A stretch of DNA of 43,376 nt, from contig JAEEJN010000104.1 of NCBI GenBank assembly GCA_016281935.1, positions 1-43,376 on the forward strand, read 5' to 3'. This DNA comes from Bacillota bacterium (GTDB taxonomy: Bacteria; Bacillota; Clostridia; Christensenellales; UMGS416). Both the position numbers and the translations under genes were made by a program. Shown piece after piece: positions 1 through 14,749 of this stretch; position 1 is the stretch's first letter, and the number at the start of each line of letters is the position of its first letter. The notes beneath the pieces are model-generated. The model saw only the letters and a list, made by a program, of their open reading frames with translations, was not told where the DNA came from and did no database searches.

Positions 1-218
1 CACTTTTCTCCTGTACTTCGTGCACCAGACGATATGGTACTGGAGAGAATACACGTATCCTCTACCATGTGTTAATTCGTTGTTTTTGATATTGTACATG
101 TTTTCCATGCGAATATTATATCATAAGATAATAAGAATGTCATGCTTGGTTTTTCTTTTTTATTGTCCCATTCCAACCACAGGTGATTTGTATTCCTCGC
201 AAAGAGCAGTGATAATGG
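1..218. other. AT-rich flank without a recognisable gene
   Basis: This stretch is clearly richer in A+T than the rest of the window and shows no ORF with coding character on either strand. An imperfect 10-bp inverted repeat (7-16 against 37-46, one mismatch) is the only structure seen. It may be the downstream flank of a neighbouring gene outside the window. Confidence 0.4.
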
Positions 219-289
219 AAAAAGCGCTGTATATTTCCGATACGCTCGTGAAGAACTCCTCAGGTTTCTCCGGGAAATATACAGCGCTT
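219..289 (-). terminator. Long-loop hairpin terminator after the lipoprotein gene
   Basis: A perfect 17-bp inverted repeat (222-238 and 273-289) encloses a 34-nt loop. Read on the minus strand, the second arm is followed by five T residues (223-219). It lies about 45 bp beyond the TAA at 335, as expected for a terminator. The loop is unusually long for a simple intrinsic terminator, so another role as a structured RNA or small repeat element cannot be excluded. Confidence 0.5.
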
Positions 290-334
290 CAGGCTGGCTT
301 ACTCACGACTGAAGTCACGAGAATGCGCCAGCGG

Positions 335-538
335 TTATTCAAAATCATCGTCATCGGGATCGAGACAGCTGTTGAGTTCGGACTCGACCTTCTTTTCGAA
401 TTCGGCCTCCCGTACGGTGAATTCATCCGCAGGTATCTGATAATAGATCCTGCCGACACCGTTCTCGAACGGTTCCGTGCCGTCGTTACCCTCTGCCTTG
501 ATCTTCAGGACCGCAGCGGGAAAGAGCTGCGTCAGAGT
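335..538 (-). pseudogene. In-frame 3' remainder of the interrupted lipoprotein gene
   Basis: Directly after the TAG at 541-539 the same frame continues for 67 codons to a TAA at 337-335. The codons have the G/C-rich third positions of neighbouring genes and encode an acidic, soluble-looking segment ending in an Asp-rich tail (DPDDDDFE). This is best read as the C-terminal third of the protein encoded at 539-922, cut off by a nonsense codon or a base-call error. I see no ribosome binding site for independent translation. Confidence 0.6.
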
Positions 539-922
539 CTAGGGATCCGTCACCCATTTATAGGCTTCCGCACTCGAGCACTCGAAGGTCGGCTCTCCTG
601 CTCGCAGCGCGTCACAGAGGCTGTGGAGAGAATCCCAGTAATCCTGAGGCACGTCGTCCAGGAGGATCGGAACGTACAGATGGGGATCGTACTCGAACCC
701 GGTTTTTTCGGGCGTAGGCTCGGCCACAGGCTCCGGCGTGGGAGCCGGCGCTTCGGTCGCGGCTTCCTGCGCTGCGGCAGGCGTCGTCTCCGGCCCCGGG
801 GCATCCGTCGCGTCCGGCTCGAGCCATGCGGTCTGTGCGGGGGTCTTGCCGCCGGAAGCGGCGCTGCATCCGGAAAGAAGGATGAGCGCGGCCAGGATCA
901 GGCAGATAGTCTTCTTGTTCAT
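539..922 (-). CDS. Putative lipoprotein, cut short by an in-frame TAG
   Basis: The product begins MNKKTICLILAALILLSGC, a lipoprotein signal peptide with an LSGC lipobox that places the modified Cys at residue 19. A Pro/Ala/Thr/Glu-rich spacer of about 50 residues follows, typical of a flexible linker on the outer face of the membrane, then a small unrecognised domain. The chosen ATG (922) follows GGAGG by 4 nt; an upstream in-frame ATG at 934 has no better site. The ORF ends at TAG 541-539 after 127 residues, but the frame stays open for another 67 codons, giving about 195 residues with read-through. It lies 71 bp downstream of the aldo/keto reductase gene and is probably cotranscribed with it. 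Its function is unknown. Confidence 0.6.
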   Translation of the reverse strand: MNKKTICLILAALILLSGCSAASGGKTPAQTAWLEPDATDAPGPETTPAAAQEAATEAPAPTPEPVAEPTPEKTGFEYDPHLYVPILLDDVPQDYWDSLHSLCDALRAGEPTFECSSAEAYKWVTDP

Positions 923-993
923 ATGACCTCCCATGATTTACGGCGGAGCGTCCCGCAGGTCCGGGCGCACCGCATTCCGTCTTCGCATCCGTC

Positions 994-1905
994 TCAGTCG
1001 GGCGTATGCATGAACAGGTCGTTCCTGACCTCAGGAAGAAGCCTGTCCAGAAGCGCGCGCTGCGCTTCCGTGATAGGTTCACCCCAGATCTCATCGGCGT
1101 TTTCCACGGCAAAGCGGAAATGTTCGATGTCGCCCGCGGGGATCAGCGTGTTCACGCCCAGAGAACGGGAATACTTCATGGCGGCGATCAGGAGGTCCCT
1201 CTGTTCCACGAGATCGAAGGGCTTGCACCAGCTCTTCGGCCAGCGTTTTCTCGCCGGATCGTCGGCACCGCGGAAGCCGCGCTCGATCATGGACTTCATG
1301 CCCAGGATCCCCATGCCCTTGGATTTTGCCAGAGGCATCAGCTCGTTGCCGTATCCCGTCGCCAGATTCATCTGCCAGTTGAACGGGAACAGCACGGTCT
1401 CGAAATCATATGAATTGATCGCCAGGATTGCTGCCTTCTCGCTGTGCGCGGTGATGCCCACGTGCTTCGCCGTCCCGGACCTGCGGAGTTCTTCCACCAG
1501 GCGCATGACGCCGTCGGATTCGAAGGCACGCTCCGTTTCCGCGATGCTGGACAGTCCATGGAGCTGGTAATTGTCGAAATGATCCGTATGCAGGAGCTTC
1601 AGAGACTCCTCGGCCTCACGTGCCGCGCTGTCATAGTCCCTGCGGTTCGTCTTGCAGGCGAGAAAGATCTTGTCTCTTGATCCGCGAAGGGAGTTGCCAA
1701 GTTTCTCCTGAGCGTCCCCGTAGGTAGGCGCCACGTCGAAATAGTTGACGCCGGATTCCAGCGCGAACTGCACGTAGCCGTCCGATGCACCCTGCTGATC
1801 CCCTTCAAAAGTGTAGTGGTTGAAGTCGTTCATCGTAGAGACGATGCCGCCGTAGGCGATAGCAGATACCTTAAGTCCCGTTTTTCCGAAATCGTTGTAT
1901 TTCAT
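994..1905 (-). CDS. Aldo/keto reductase family oxidoreductase
   Basis: This is a 303-residue NAD(P)H-dependent aldo/keto reductase of the TIM-barrel family. The opening FGKTGLKVS is typical. The catalytic tetrad can be placed at Asp57, Tyr62, Lys85 (ACKTN) and His116 (QLHG). The length is normal for the shorter single-domain members, with no C-terminal ferredoxin domain. The substrate cannot be predicted. The start ATG follows AAGGAG at a good distance. A promoter with an extended -10 lies 60 bp upstream (1965-1993). The gene is transcribed apart from the dapL unit, whose terminator lies at 2004-2044. Confidence 0.88.
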   Translation of the reverse strand: MKYNDFGKTGLKVSAIAYGGIVSTMNDFNHYTFEGDQQGASDGYVQFALESGVNYFDVAPTYGDAQEKLGNSLRGSRDKIFLACKTNRRDYDSAAREAEESLKLLHTDHFDNYQLHGLSSIAETERAFESDGVMRLVEELRRSGTAKHVGITAHSEKAAILAINSYDFETVLFPFNWQMNLATGYGNELMPLAKSKGMGILGMKSMIERGFRGADDPARKRWPKSWCKPFDLVEQRDLLIAAMKYSRSLGVNTLIPAGDIEHFRFAVENADEIWGEPITEAQRALLDRLLPEVRNDLFMHTPD

Positions 1906-1964
1906 GATTCTCTCCTTGTCTTTATTCGGTCATGCGGTGATAGGAAAGTATTCTGTTCCGGCTG

Positions 1965-1993
1965 ATTGTACCACAGCACCGCCGCCGGTTCAA
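1965..1993 (-). promoter_or_regulatory. Promoter for the aldo/keto reductase gene
   Basis: On the minus strand TTGAAC (1993-1988), a 17-bp spacer and TACAAT (1970-1965) form a sigma-70-type promoter. The bases TGG just before the -10 make it an extended -10. It lies 60 bp upstream of the ATG. Confidence 0.6.
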
Positions 1994-2003
1994 TCCAGGC
2001 ACG

Positions 2004-2044
2004 AAGAAAGGCCTTCCGCGCAGAGGAAGCGCGCGGAAGGCCTT
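2004..2044 (-). terminator. Terminator of the glnN-dapL unit
   Basis: A perfect 14-bp stem (2008-2021 and 2031-2044) with a 9-nt loop begins 25 bp after the dapL stop. On the minus strand it is followed by TTTCTTCG, a modest T-rich tract. It is the first strong hairpin after thirteen closely packed genes and probably ends the long operon. Confidence 0.75.
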
Positions 2045-2068
2045 CAGATGAACGTGCGGCCTGGGGGT

Positions 2069-3256
2069 TCAGCAGTGCCCGAGCAGCTTCTCCAGCCGTC
2101 TTGCGGCCTCGGCCGTATCCTCCCTGTTCCCGAAGGTCGAGAAGCGGAAGTACCCTTCTCCGCACTTTCCGAATCCCTCCCCCGGCGTTCCCACGACCTG
2201 GATCTCATGAAGCAGGAGATCGAAAAAGTCCCAGCTTCCCATGCCGTCAGGGCACTTCAGCCAGATGTAAGGCGCGTTCTTCCCTCCGCAGTACCACAGT
2301 CCGATCCTGTCCAGAGCCTCCATGAGTATCTTTGCGTTCTCCTTGTAGAAGCGGATGTTTTCCATGATCTGGCGGCGGCCTTCTTCGGTGAACACGGCTG
2401 CTCCGCCTTTCTGGATGATGTAGGACACGCCGTTCGTCTTCGTCGTACGGTTGCGCACCCACATGTCGTTCAAGGACATCCCGTTCCGGACGAGCGCTTT
2501 ACGGATCACGGTATATCCGAGTCTCGTGCCCGTGAATCCCGCAGTTTTGGACAGAGAGCAGATCTCGATAGCGCAGCTGTCGGCTCCTTCGATCTCATAG
2601 ATGCTGTGCGGCAGGGACGGATCCTCGATGAACGCCTCATAAGCCGCGTCGAACAGGATAACGGAACCGTTTTCATTGGCGAAATCGACCCAGCGCTTCA
2701 GCTGGTCCCGGCCGAAGACGGCGCCGGTCGGATTGTTGGGAGAACAGATGTAGAGGATATCCGCCCGGGATCCGTCGTCCGGTCCGGGCAGAAAGCCGTT
2801 CTCCTTTCCTGAAGGCAGATGCACGATCTTCCTTCCCGCCATGACGTTGGCGTCCACGTAAGCGGGATATGCCGGCTCCATGATCAGCGCGGTGGCAGAG
2901 CGGTCGAACAGGTCCAGGATGTCCCCCAGTTCGTCGCTGGCTCCGCTGGAAACGAAGACCTCATCATCCTCCAGCATGACGCCGCGGGACCGATACTGAT
3001 CCGCGATCGCCTTTCTGAGAAAAGGAGCGCCGCATTCGGGCATGTATCCGTGGAAGCGTCCCGGATCCGCCTGATCGTCCACGGCTTCATGGAGCGCCCG
3101 GATCACCGCATCGCAGAGGGGCAGCGAGACGTCGCCTATCCCCATCCTGTACAGATGGGCGCCCGGATGCCCGTCCAGATAGGCCTTCGTTTTCTGGGCG
3201 ATATGGTAAAAAAGATAGGAATCCTTCAGATCCGCATAGTGCATATTGGGCTTCAT
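2069..3256 (-). CDS. dapL: LL-diaminopimelate aminotransferase
   Basis: This PLP enzyme makes LL-2,6-diaminopimelate from tetrahydrodipicolinate with glutamate as amino donor, a one-step route to lysine and peptidoglycan precursors. The 395-residue protein has the family length and features: SPNNPTG near 172-178, the Schiff-base lysine at 237 (SLSKTAGFTG), and a C-terminal substrate region. Its ATG overlaps the dapF stop as ATGA, and GGAGG lies 10 bp upstream, so translation is probably coupled. The product is the substrate of DapF, encoded just upstream. It is the last gene of the nitrogen unit and is followed by a strong hairpin. Confidence 0.93.
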   Translation of the reverse strand: MKPNMHYADLKDSYLFYHIAQKTKAYLDGHPGAHLYRMGIGDVSLPLCDAVIRALHEAVDDQADPGRFHGYMPECGAPFLRKAIADQYRSRGVMLEDDEVFVSSGASDELGDILDLFDRSATALIMEPAYPAYVDANVMAGRKIVHLPSGKENGFLPGPDDGSRADILYICSPNNPTGAVFGRDQLKRWVDFANENGSVILFDAAYEAFIEDPSLPHSIYEIEGADSCAIEICSLSKTAGFTGTRLGYTVIRKALVRNGMSLNDMWVRNRTTKTNGVSYIIQKGGAAVFTEEGRRQIMENIRFYKENAKILMEALDRIGLWYCGGKNAPYIWLKCPDGMGSWDFFDLLLHEIQVVGTPGEGFGKCGEGYFRFSTFGNREDTAEAARRLEKLLGHC

Positions 3257-4047
3257 TCTATGTCTGCCTCCGCTTCGTAAACGCTTTCCGCGGGGCCGGT
3301 CATCCTGACGTTCCCTTCCCCGTCCACGGTGATCTCGAGCGTGCCGCCGTCCAAAACGACGGACAGGCTCTCATACGTCCTGCAGTATCCCAGGCTGACG
3401 GCCGCCGCGGCGCTGGCGCAGGCGCCCGTGCCGCAGGCCATGGTCACACCGCTGCCGCGTTCCCAGACGCGCATCCGCATTCTGTCAGGTGCCAGGATCT
3501 GCACGAACTCCACATTGACGCCACCCGGGAACGCCGCATGCTTTTCGACCGCGGGTCCCAGCGTCTCGATCGGCATGTTCGAGACATCGTCCGTAAAGAT
3601 GACAAAATGCGGGTTCCCGACGGAAACGGGCGTTCCGGACACGGTCATGCCGCCGGCGACGACCGTCATGCCGGGATCGACCTCAGTCTTTCCCATATCG
3701 ACGGTCACGTTTGCTACCCTGCCGCACCGCGTCCGCATATCCAGCGTCCTGATCCCCGAAAGGGTCTCGATCGTCAGATGCGTCTTGTCCGTATATCCCT
3801 TGTCATAGACGTACTTGCCCACGCACCGGATTCCGTTTCCGCACATCTTCGCTTCACTTCCGTCCGCATTGAAGATCCTCATGCGGAAGTCCGCCCTGTC
3901 GGACGGGGAGATGTAGATCATGCCGTCCGACCCGGCTCCGAAATGTCTGTCGGACAGTTTTCTGCAGATCCGCCCGATATCGTCCGGCACCTGACCGAAT
4001 ACGTACAGGTAATCGTTCCCCAGACCCTGCATTTTCGTAAAGTGCAT
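3253..4047 (-). CDS. dapF: Diaminopimelate epimerase
   Basis: This PLP-independent epimerase converts LL- to meso-diaminopimelate. The 264-residue protein carries both catalytic cysteines in their standard motifs: Cys69 in MCGNG and Cys205 in ACGTGAC. The N-terminus (MHFTKMQGLGND) matches the family start, and GAGGAGAAGGAGAGG lies upstream. The gene begins 18 bp after purF and overlaps dapL by 4 bp. Together dapF and dapL supply meso-DAP; they are the only cell-wall amino-acid genes in an otherwise nucleotide- and glutamine-centred operon. Confidence 0.94.
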   Translation of the reverse strand: MHFTKMQGLGNDYLYVFGQVPDDIGRICRKLSDRHFGAGSDGMIYISPSDRADFRMRIFNADGSEAKMCGNGIRCVGKYVYDKGYTDKTHLTIETLSGIRTLDMRTRCGRVANVTVDMGKTEVDPGMTVVAGGMTVSGTPVSVGNPHFVIFTDDVSNMPIETLGPAVEKHAAFPGGVNVEFVQILAPDRMRMRVWERGSGVTMACGTGACASAAAAVSLGYCRTYESLSVVLDGGTLEITVDGEGNVRMTGPAESVYEAEADIE

Positions 4048-4065
4048 GTTTTCCTCTCCTTCTCC

Positions 4066-8643
<4,578 letters not shown>

Positions 8644-8653
8644 ATCCCGCCTC

Positions 8654-10069
8654 TCAGATCTCGATCTCGTCCGATCCCCGGTCCGCACCGTCCAGAAGCG
8701 GACAGACTTTTTCCAGGAACGCTTCCACCTGCTTCCCGCAGCGCCCGGTGTAGAGCGCCGGATCCAGGATCGACTTCATTTCTGATTCGCTCAGGCCAAA
8801 GGCAGGCTCGGCCGCGAGGCGCTGCAGCATGTCGCACGCGCCGCCACGCTTCATCTCTGCCGTTGCCGCCATGGAGCACTTCCGGATGACTTCATGGAGC
8901 GCCTGCCGGTCACCGCCGCGCCGGACAGCTTCCATGAGCAGGTTCTCCGTTGCGATGAAGGGCATGTATTCATCCGCCGTCCTTCGGATAATGGCTTCGT
9001 TGACGACGAGTCCGTTCGTGACGTTACGGGCGAGCCTCAGAACGGCGTCCGCGCAGAGAAAGCCTTCCGGCATGGAGATGCGCCGGTTGGCGGAATCGTC
9101 CAGAGTCCTTTCCAGCCATTGCACGGACGCTGTCATGGGTGCGTTGGCGGCATCGGCCATGAGATAGCGGGAAAGAGAGCAGATCCTCTCGCAGCGCATG
9201 GGATTCCGTTTGTACGCCATGGCGGAGGATCCGATCTGGTTTTCTTCGAACGGTTCCTCGATCTGGCGGTCATGCTGCAGCAGGCGGATGTCGTTGGCCA
9301 TCCGGTAGCAGCTCTGCGCGATGGAAGACAGGGCGTTCAGGATCCGGCTGTCAGTCTTGCGCGGGTAGGTCTGACCGCAGACGTCGAAGCAGGCGCTGAA
9401 GCCGAAATCTCCCGCGAGAGCTCTGTTCATGCGGTCGATCCTGTCCTCATCTCCGTCGAAGAGCTCAAGGAAGCTCGCTTCCGTACCCGTCGTGCCTCTG
9501 CACCCGAGAAAACGGATCTGGCTCAGCGCGAAATCGACCTCGTCGAGATCCGAAAGGAAATCCTGCATCCACAGCGTTGCACGCTTGCCGACGGTCACGA
9601 GCTGGGCCGGCTGATAATGCGTGTAGCCCAGGGTAGGCAGGTCCTTGTATCGTTCCGCGAACCCGGCCAGATTCTTCAGGACCGCCTGGATGCCGCCGCG
9701 GATATAGCGCAGCGCGTCCCGGTACAGGATGAGATCGGCGTTGTCCGTCACGTAGCAGCTCGTCGCGCCGAGATGGATGATACCCGCCGCGGAAGGCGCG
9801 ACCTTCCCATAGGCGTAGATATGGGCCATGACGTCATGACGCACTTCCTTCTCCCGCTGCCTGACGCATTCATAGTCGATATCCTCGATATGCGCACGAA
9901 GCTCGTCCACCTGTTCCTGTGTGATCGGCAGGCCGAGTTTCATCTCCTCCTCCGCCAGTGCGGCCCAGAGCCGGCGCCAGGTCCGATACCTCGTATCGGA
10001 TGAGAACAGTTCCAGCATATACAGTGAAGCATAGCGGGAAGACAGCGGGGATTCATAGCGGTCGGTCAT
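8654..10069 (-). CDS. purB: Adenylosuccinate lyase
   Basis: The enzyme cleaves fumarate from SAICAR and from adenylosuccinate, releasing the nitrogen brought in from aspartate. The 471-residue protein has the fumarase/aspartase-superfamily signature SSAMAYKRNP near residue 280 and the GATSCYVTDNADL region near 110. AGGAG lies 8 bp before the ATG. It works directly after PurC (SAICAR) and PurA (adenylosuccinate), both encoded a few kilobases upstream in the same unit. Confidence 0.93.
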   Translation of the reverse strand: MTDRYESPLSSRYASLYMLELFSSDTRYRTWRRLWAALAEEEMKLGLPITQEQVDELRAHIEDIDYECVRQREKEVRHDVMAHIYAYGKVAPSAAGIIHLGATSCYVTDNADLILYRDALRYIRGGIQAVLKNLAGFAERYKDLPTLGYTHYQPAQLVTVGKRATLWMQDFLSDLDEVDFALSQIRFLGCRGTTGTEASFLELFDGDEDRIDRMNRALAGDFGFSACFDVCGQTYPRKTDSRILNALSSIAQSCYRMANDIRLLQHDRQIEEPFEENQIGSSAMAYKRNPMRCERICSLSRYLMADAANAPMTASVQWLERTLDDSANRRISMPEGFLCADAVLRLARNVTNGLVVNEAIIRRTADEYMPFIATENLLMEAVRRGGDRQALHEVIRKCSMAATAEMKRGGACDMLQRLAAEPAFGLSESEMKSILDPALYTGRCGKQVEAFLEKVCPLLDGADRGSDEIEI

Positions 10070-10100
10070 CGTTCGTTCTCCTTTTTCTTGTTATCGTTTC

Positions 10101-10847
10101 TCATTCTTCGGACAGTGCGATCCGGATCCCCGGGTCGTAGACCGGCATGGGCAGGAGCTTGAACCGGTTCTCGGCATGCAGCCGGTCGATCCTGGCCCGT
10201 GTTTCAGGATCGTCGATCTCGCCGGTGCGGATATACCTGTCCAGGGTCTCATAGGTGAAACCCAGGTTTTCTTCGTCCGTTCTGCCTGTCAGCCCGTCGG
10301 ACGGCGGTTTGCGGACCAGGCGCTCCGGCAGTCCGAGCAGAGTGCCCAAAGCCCGGACCTCCCGGACCGTCAGGCGGCTCAGAGGACTGAAATCGCCTGC
10401 CCCGTCTCCGTACCGTGTGGCATATCCCACCCAGTCTTCCGAAAGGTTACATGTATTCGCGACCCGGCCGTTGTGGCTCTGCGCGACAGCGTACAGCGTC
10501 GCCATGCGGATCCTCGCGGGAAGGTTGATCTTCGTCTGTTCTGAAAGCGTGAAGGGCAGACTGCCCTGCAGGCCCTGAACAGCCTCCCTGATGTTGACGG
10601 TAAAATACCGGATCCCCAGATGATCCACCAGGAGCTGTGCCGAGTCGATATCGCTCTGTACCCCGTTGGGCATGAGCACGCCTATGACGCGTTCCCTCCC
10701 AAGCGCCTCGACGCAGAGGGCAGCTGTTACGGAACTGTCTTTTCCGCCGGAGATCCCGACTACGGCATTGCAGTCCGGGCCGTTCATTCGGAAGAAGTCC
10801 CGGATCCAGCGGACGCACGCGTCCTTCACCTGTTCCGCTCTGAACAT
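10101..10847 (-). CDS. nadE: NAD synthetase, ammonia-dependent
   Basis: The enzyme amidates nicotinic acid adenine dinucleotide to NAD. The P-loop GISGGKDSS lies at about residues 31-39. At about 248 residues it contains only the synthetase domain; the nitrilase-type glutaminase domain of glutamine-dependent forms is absent, so it should use free ammonia. I choose the ATG at 10847, which follows GGAGG by 8 bp; an in-frame GTG at 10856 would overlap that ribosome site. The ribosome site overlaps the purA stop, so the two are probably coupled. It is an unusual resident of a purine operon but fits the nitrogen-donor theme. Confidence 0.9.
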   Translation of the reverse strand: MFRAEQVKDACVRWIRDFFRMNGPDCNAVVGISGGKDSSVTAALCVEALGRERVIGVLMPNGVQSDIDSAQLLVDHLGIRYFTVNIREAVQGLQGSLPFTLSEQTKINLPARIRMATLYAVAQSHNGRVANTCNLSEDWVGYATRYGDGAGDFSPLSRLTVREVRALGTLLGLPERLVRKPPSDGLTGRTDEENLGFTYETLDRYIRTGEIDDPETRARIDRLHAENRFKLLPMPVYDPGIRIALSEE

Positions 10848-10852
10848 GGCGT

Positions 10853-12861
<2,009 letters not shown>

Positions 12862-12898
12862 GGTATTTCCTTTCTTCAGACATGCAGAAGACGGTCGA

Positions 12899-14719
12899 TC
12901 ATTCGACCGTCACGGATTTGGCAAGATTCTTGGGTTTGTCGATATCGCAGCCGTTCTCCCTGGCCACATGGTAGGCCAGAAGCTGCAGCGGGACGATCTC
13001 GATCACGGCAGAGAAAAGCGGATCTACCGGCGGGATGAAGAGCAGATCGTCCGCGACCGAAACGATCTGCCGGTTGCTGCGGAACGTGAGCGCAAGGACT
13101 TCCGCGCCGCGGGACTTGACCTCGACGATATTGCTCAGTGTCTTCTCCATGATGGAGGCGTTGCAGCACAGCGCGATGACCGGCTGGTGCTCCTCGATCA
13201 GAGCGATCGTACCGTGTTTGAGTTCCCCTGCGGCATAAGCCTCCGAATGAAGATAGGAGATCTCCTTCATCTTCAGGGCGCCTTCCAGCGCGACCGCGTA
13301 GTCCGTGTTTCTGCCGATGAAGAACAGCGCCTTGCTCGCGTGGTACTTTCTGGCCAGTGCAGGGATCGAAGGGTTCATGTCGATAGCCTGCTGGATCCTG
13401 CGGGGCAGTGCCTGCAGCGTATCGGTCAGCGCGGCTTCGTTCTGCAGGAGCCCCAGATGTTTTGCGATATAGGCCGCCAGCATATACAAAACGGCGATCT
13501 GAGTCGTATAGCCCTTCGTCGTCGCGACGGCGATCTCCGGGCCGGCCCAGGTATAGACGGTCCAGTCGGCCAGAGACGCGACCGTACTGCCCACAACGTT
13601 TACGATTGCCAGCGTCTTAGCGCCTTTCGACCGGCATTCCTTCAGAGCGGCGATCGTGTCGGCTGTCTCTCCGGACTGGGAAATCACGATGACCAGGGTC
13701 CCTTCGTCGATCAGGGGGTCACTGTAGCGCAGTTCACTCGCGAGTTCGACTTCGACCGGGATCCGGCACAGCCGTTCCAGGGCGTATTTCCCTGCGCAGC
13801 CCGCATAATAGGCTGAACCGCAGGCCGTGATCACGATCTTGCGGACGTTCTCCAGATGCGGGATCAGCGTCTCCAGTTCTTCGAACACGACTTCCCCGTT
13901 CCGGATCCTCGGCGCGACCGTAGCCCGGACCGCTCCGGGCTGCTCCATGATCTCCTTGAGCATGAAGTGTTCATGTCCGCCCTTTTCCGCCGCCCGGACG
14001 TCCCAGAGGACTCTGGAGATCTTTTTGCGGATCTCCTGACCCGCGCCGTCAAAAACGCGGACGGAATCCGCGTCGATCTCCGCAAACTCACCGTCTTCCA
14101 GATAGATCACGCTGCGGGTATGGCTGACCAGAGCGGTCACGTCCGAAGCGAAGAAGTTCTCACCTACCCCGATACCCAGGATCAGCGGACTCGCTTCCCT
14201 GACCGCATAGATCCTGCCCGGCTCTTCCGAACAGATGACACCGAGCGCGTAGGAACCCTGCAGCCGGTTCGAAGTCTTGATCAGCGCGTCCCGCATGTTG
14301 CCCTTGTAGTAGCGTTCGATCAGATGGACGATGACTTCCGTATCGGTCTCACTTTCGAAACGGTAGCCGCTACGGATCAGCTCATCCCGCAGAGACATAT
14401 AGTTCTCGATGATCCCGTTGTGCACGACGGCGAAACGTCCGTCATTGCTCAGATGAGGATGTGCGTTCTCCTCGGTCGGTGCCCCATGGGTCGCCCAGCG
14501 TGTGTGGCCGATCCCGGTCGTTCCGGGCAGGGCCTCACCATCCTTCGTCTTCTCGCACAGGTTTGCGATCCGGCCTTTCACCTTGCATATGGCGATTGAA
14601 CGGCCTTCCATGACCGCGATGCCCGCTGAGTCGTACCCCCTGTACTCCAGTTTCTTCAGGCCGTCCAGAAGGACCGGTGCAGCTTCCTGCGTCCCGGTAT
14701 AGCCGACGATTCCGCACAT
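12899..14719 (-). CDS. glmS: Glucosamine-6-phosphate synthase
   Basis: Glutamine:fructose-6-phosphate aminotransferase makes glucosamine-6-phosphate for peptidoglycan. The 606-residue protein has Cys2 as the class II amidotransferase nucleophile (MCGIVGYTG), two SIS sugar-isomerase domains (SQSGETADT near 350) and the invariant C-terminus [18 protein letters not shown] lies upstream of the ATG. The gap to asnB is only 30 bp, too short for the glmS ribozyme found in many Bacillota, so control is probably shared with the unit. Confidence 0.96.
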   Translation of the reverse strand: MCGIVGYTGTQEAAPVLLDGLKKLEYRGYDSAGIAVMEGRSIAICKVKGRIANLCEKTKDGEALPGTTGIGHTRWATHGAPTEENAHPHLSNDGRFAVVHNGIIENYMSLRDELIRSGYRFESETDTEVIVHLIERYYKGNMRDALIKTSNRLQGSYALGVICSEEPGRIYAVREASPLILGIGVGENFFASDVTALVSHTRSVIYLEDGEFAEIDADSVRVFDGAGQEIRKKISRVLWDVRAAEKGGHEHFMLKEIMEQPGAVRATVAPRIRNGEVVFEELETLIPHLENVRKIVITACGSAYYAGCAGKYALERLCRIPVEVELASELRYSDPLIDEGTLVIVISQSGETADTIAALKECRSKGAKTLAIVNVVGSTVASLADWTVYTWAGPEIAVATTKGYTTQIAVLYMLAAYIAKHLGLLQNEAALTDTLQALPRRIQQAIDMNPSIPALARKYHASKALFFIGRNTDYAVALEGALKMKEISYLHSEAYAAGELKHGTIALIEEHQPVIALCCNASIMEKTLSNIVEVKSRGAEVLALTFRSNRQIVSVADDLLFIPPVDPLFSAVIEIVPLQLLAYHVARENGCDIDKPKNLAKSVTVE

Positions 14720-14749
14720 GATTTGCCTCCGTTGTCGTTCTTTTCCGTT

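Noticed and set aside
539-541. TAG read as pyrrolysine
   Set aside because: TAG ends asnB, the GXGXG subunit gene and others here, no Pyl genes are in view, and the lipoprotein has no known Pyl site.
20-1570. A 516-codon open frame on the plus strand
   Set aside because: It runs antisense to the lipoprotein and aldo/keto reductase genes, has no ribosome site or domain, and arises from the high GC content.
14720-14749. glmS ribozyme upstream of glmS
   Set aside because: The gap is only 30 bp, far too short for the ribozyme, and contains little beyond the ribosome site.
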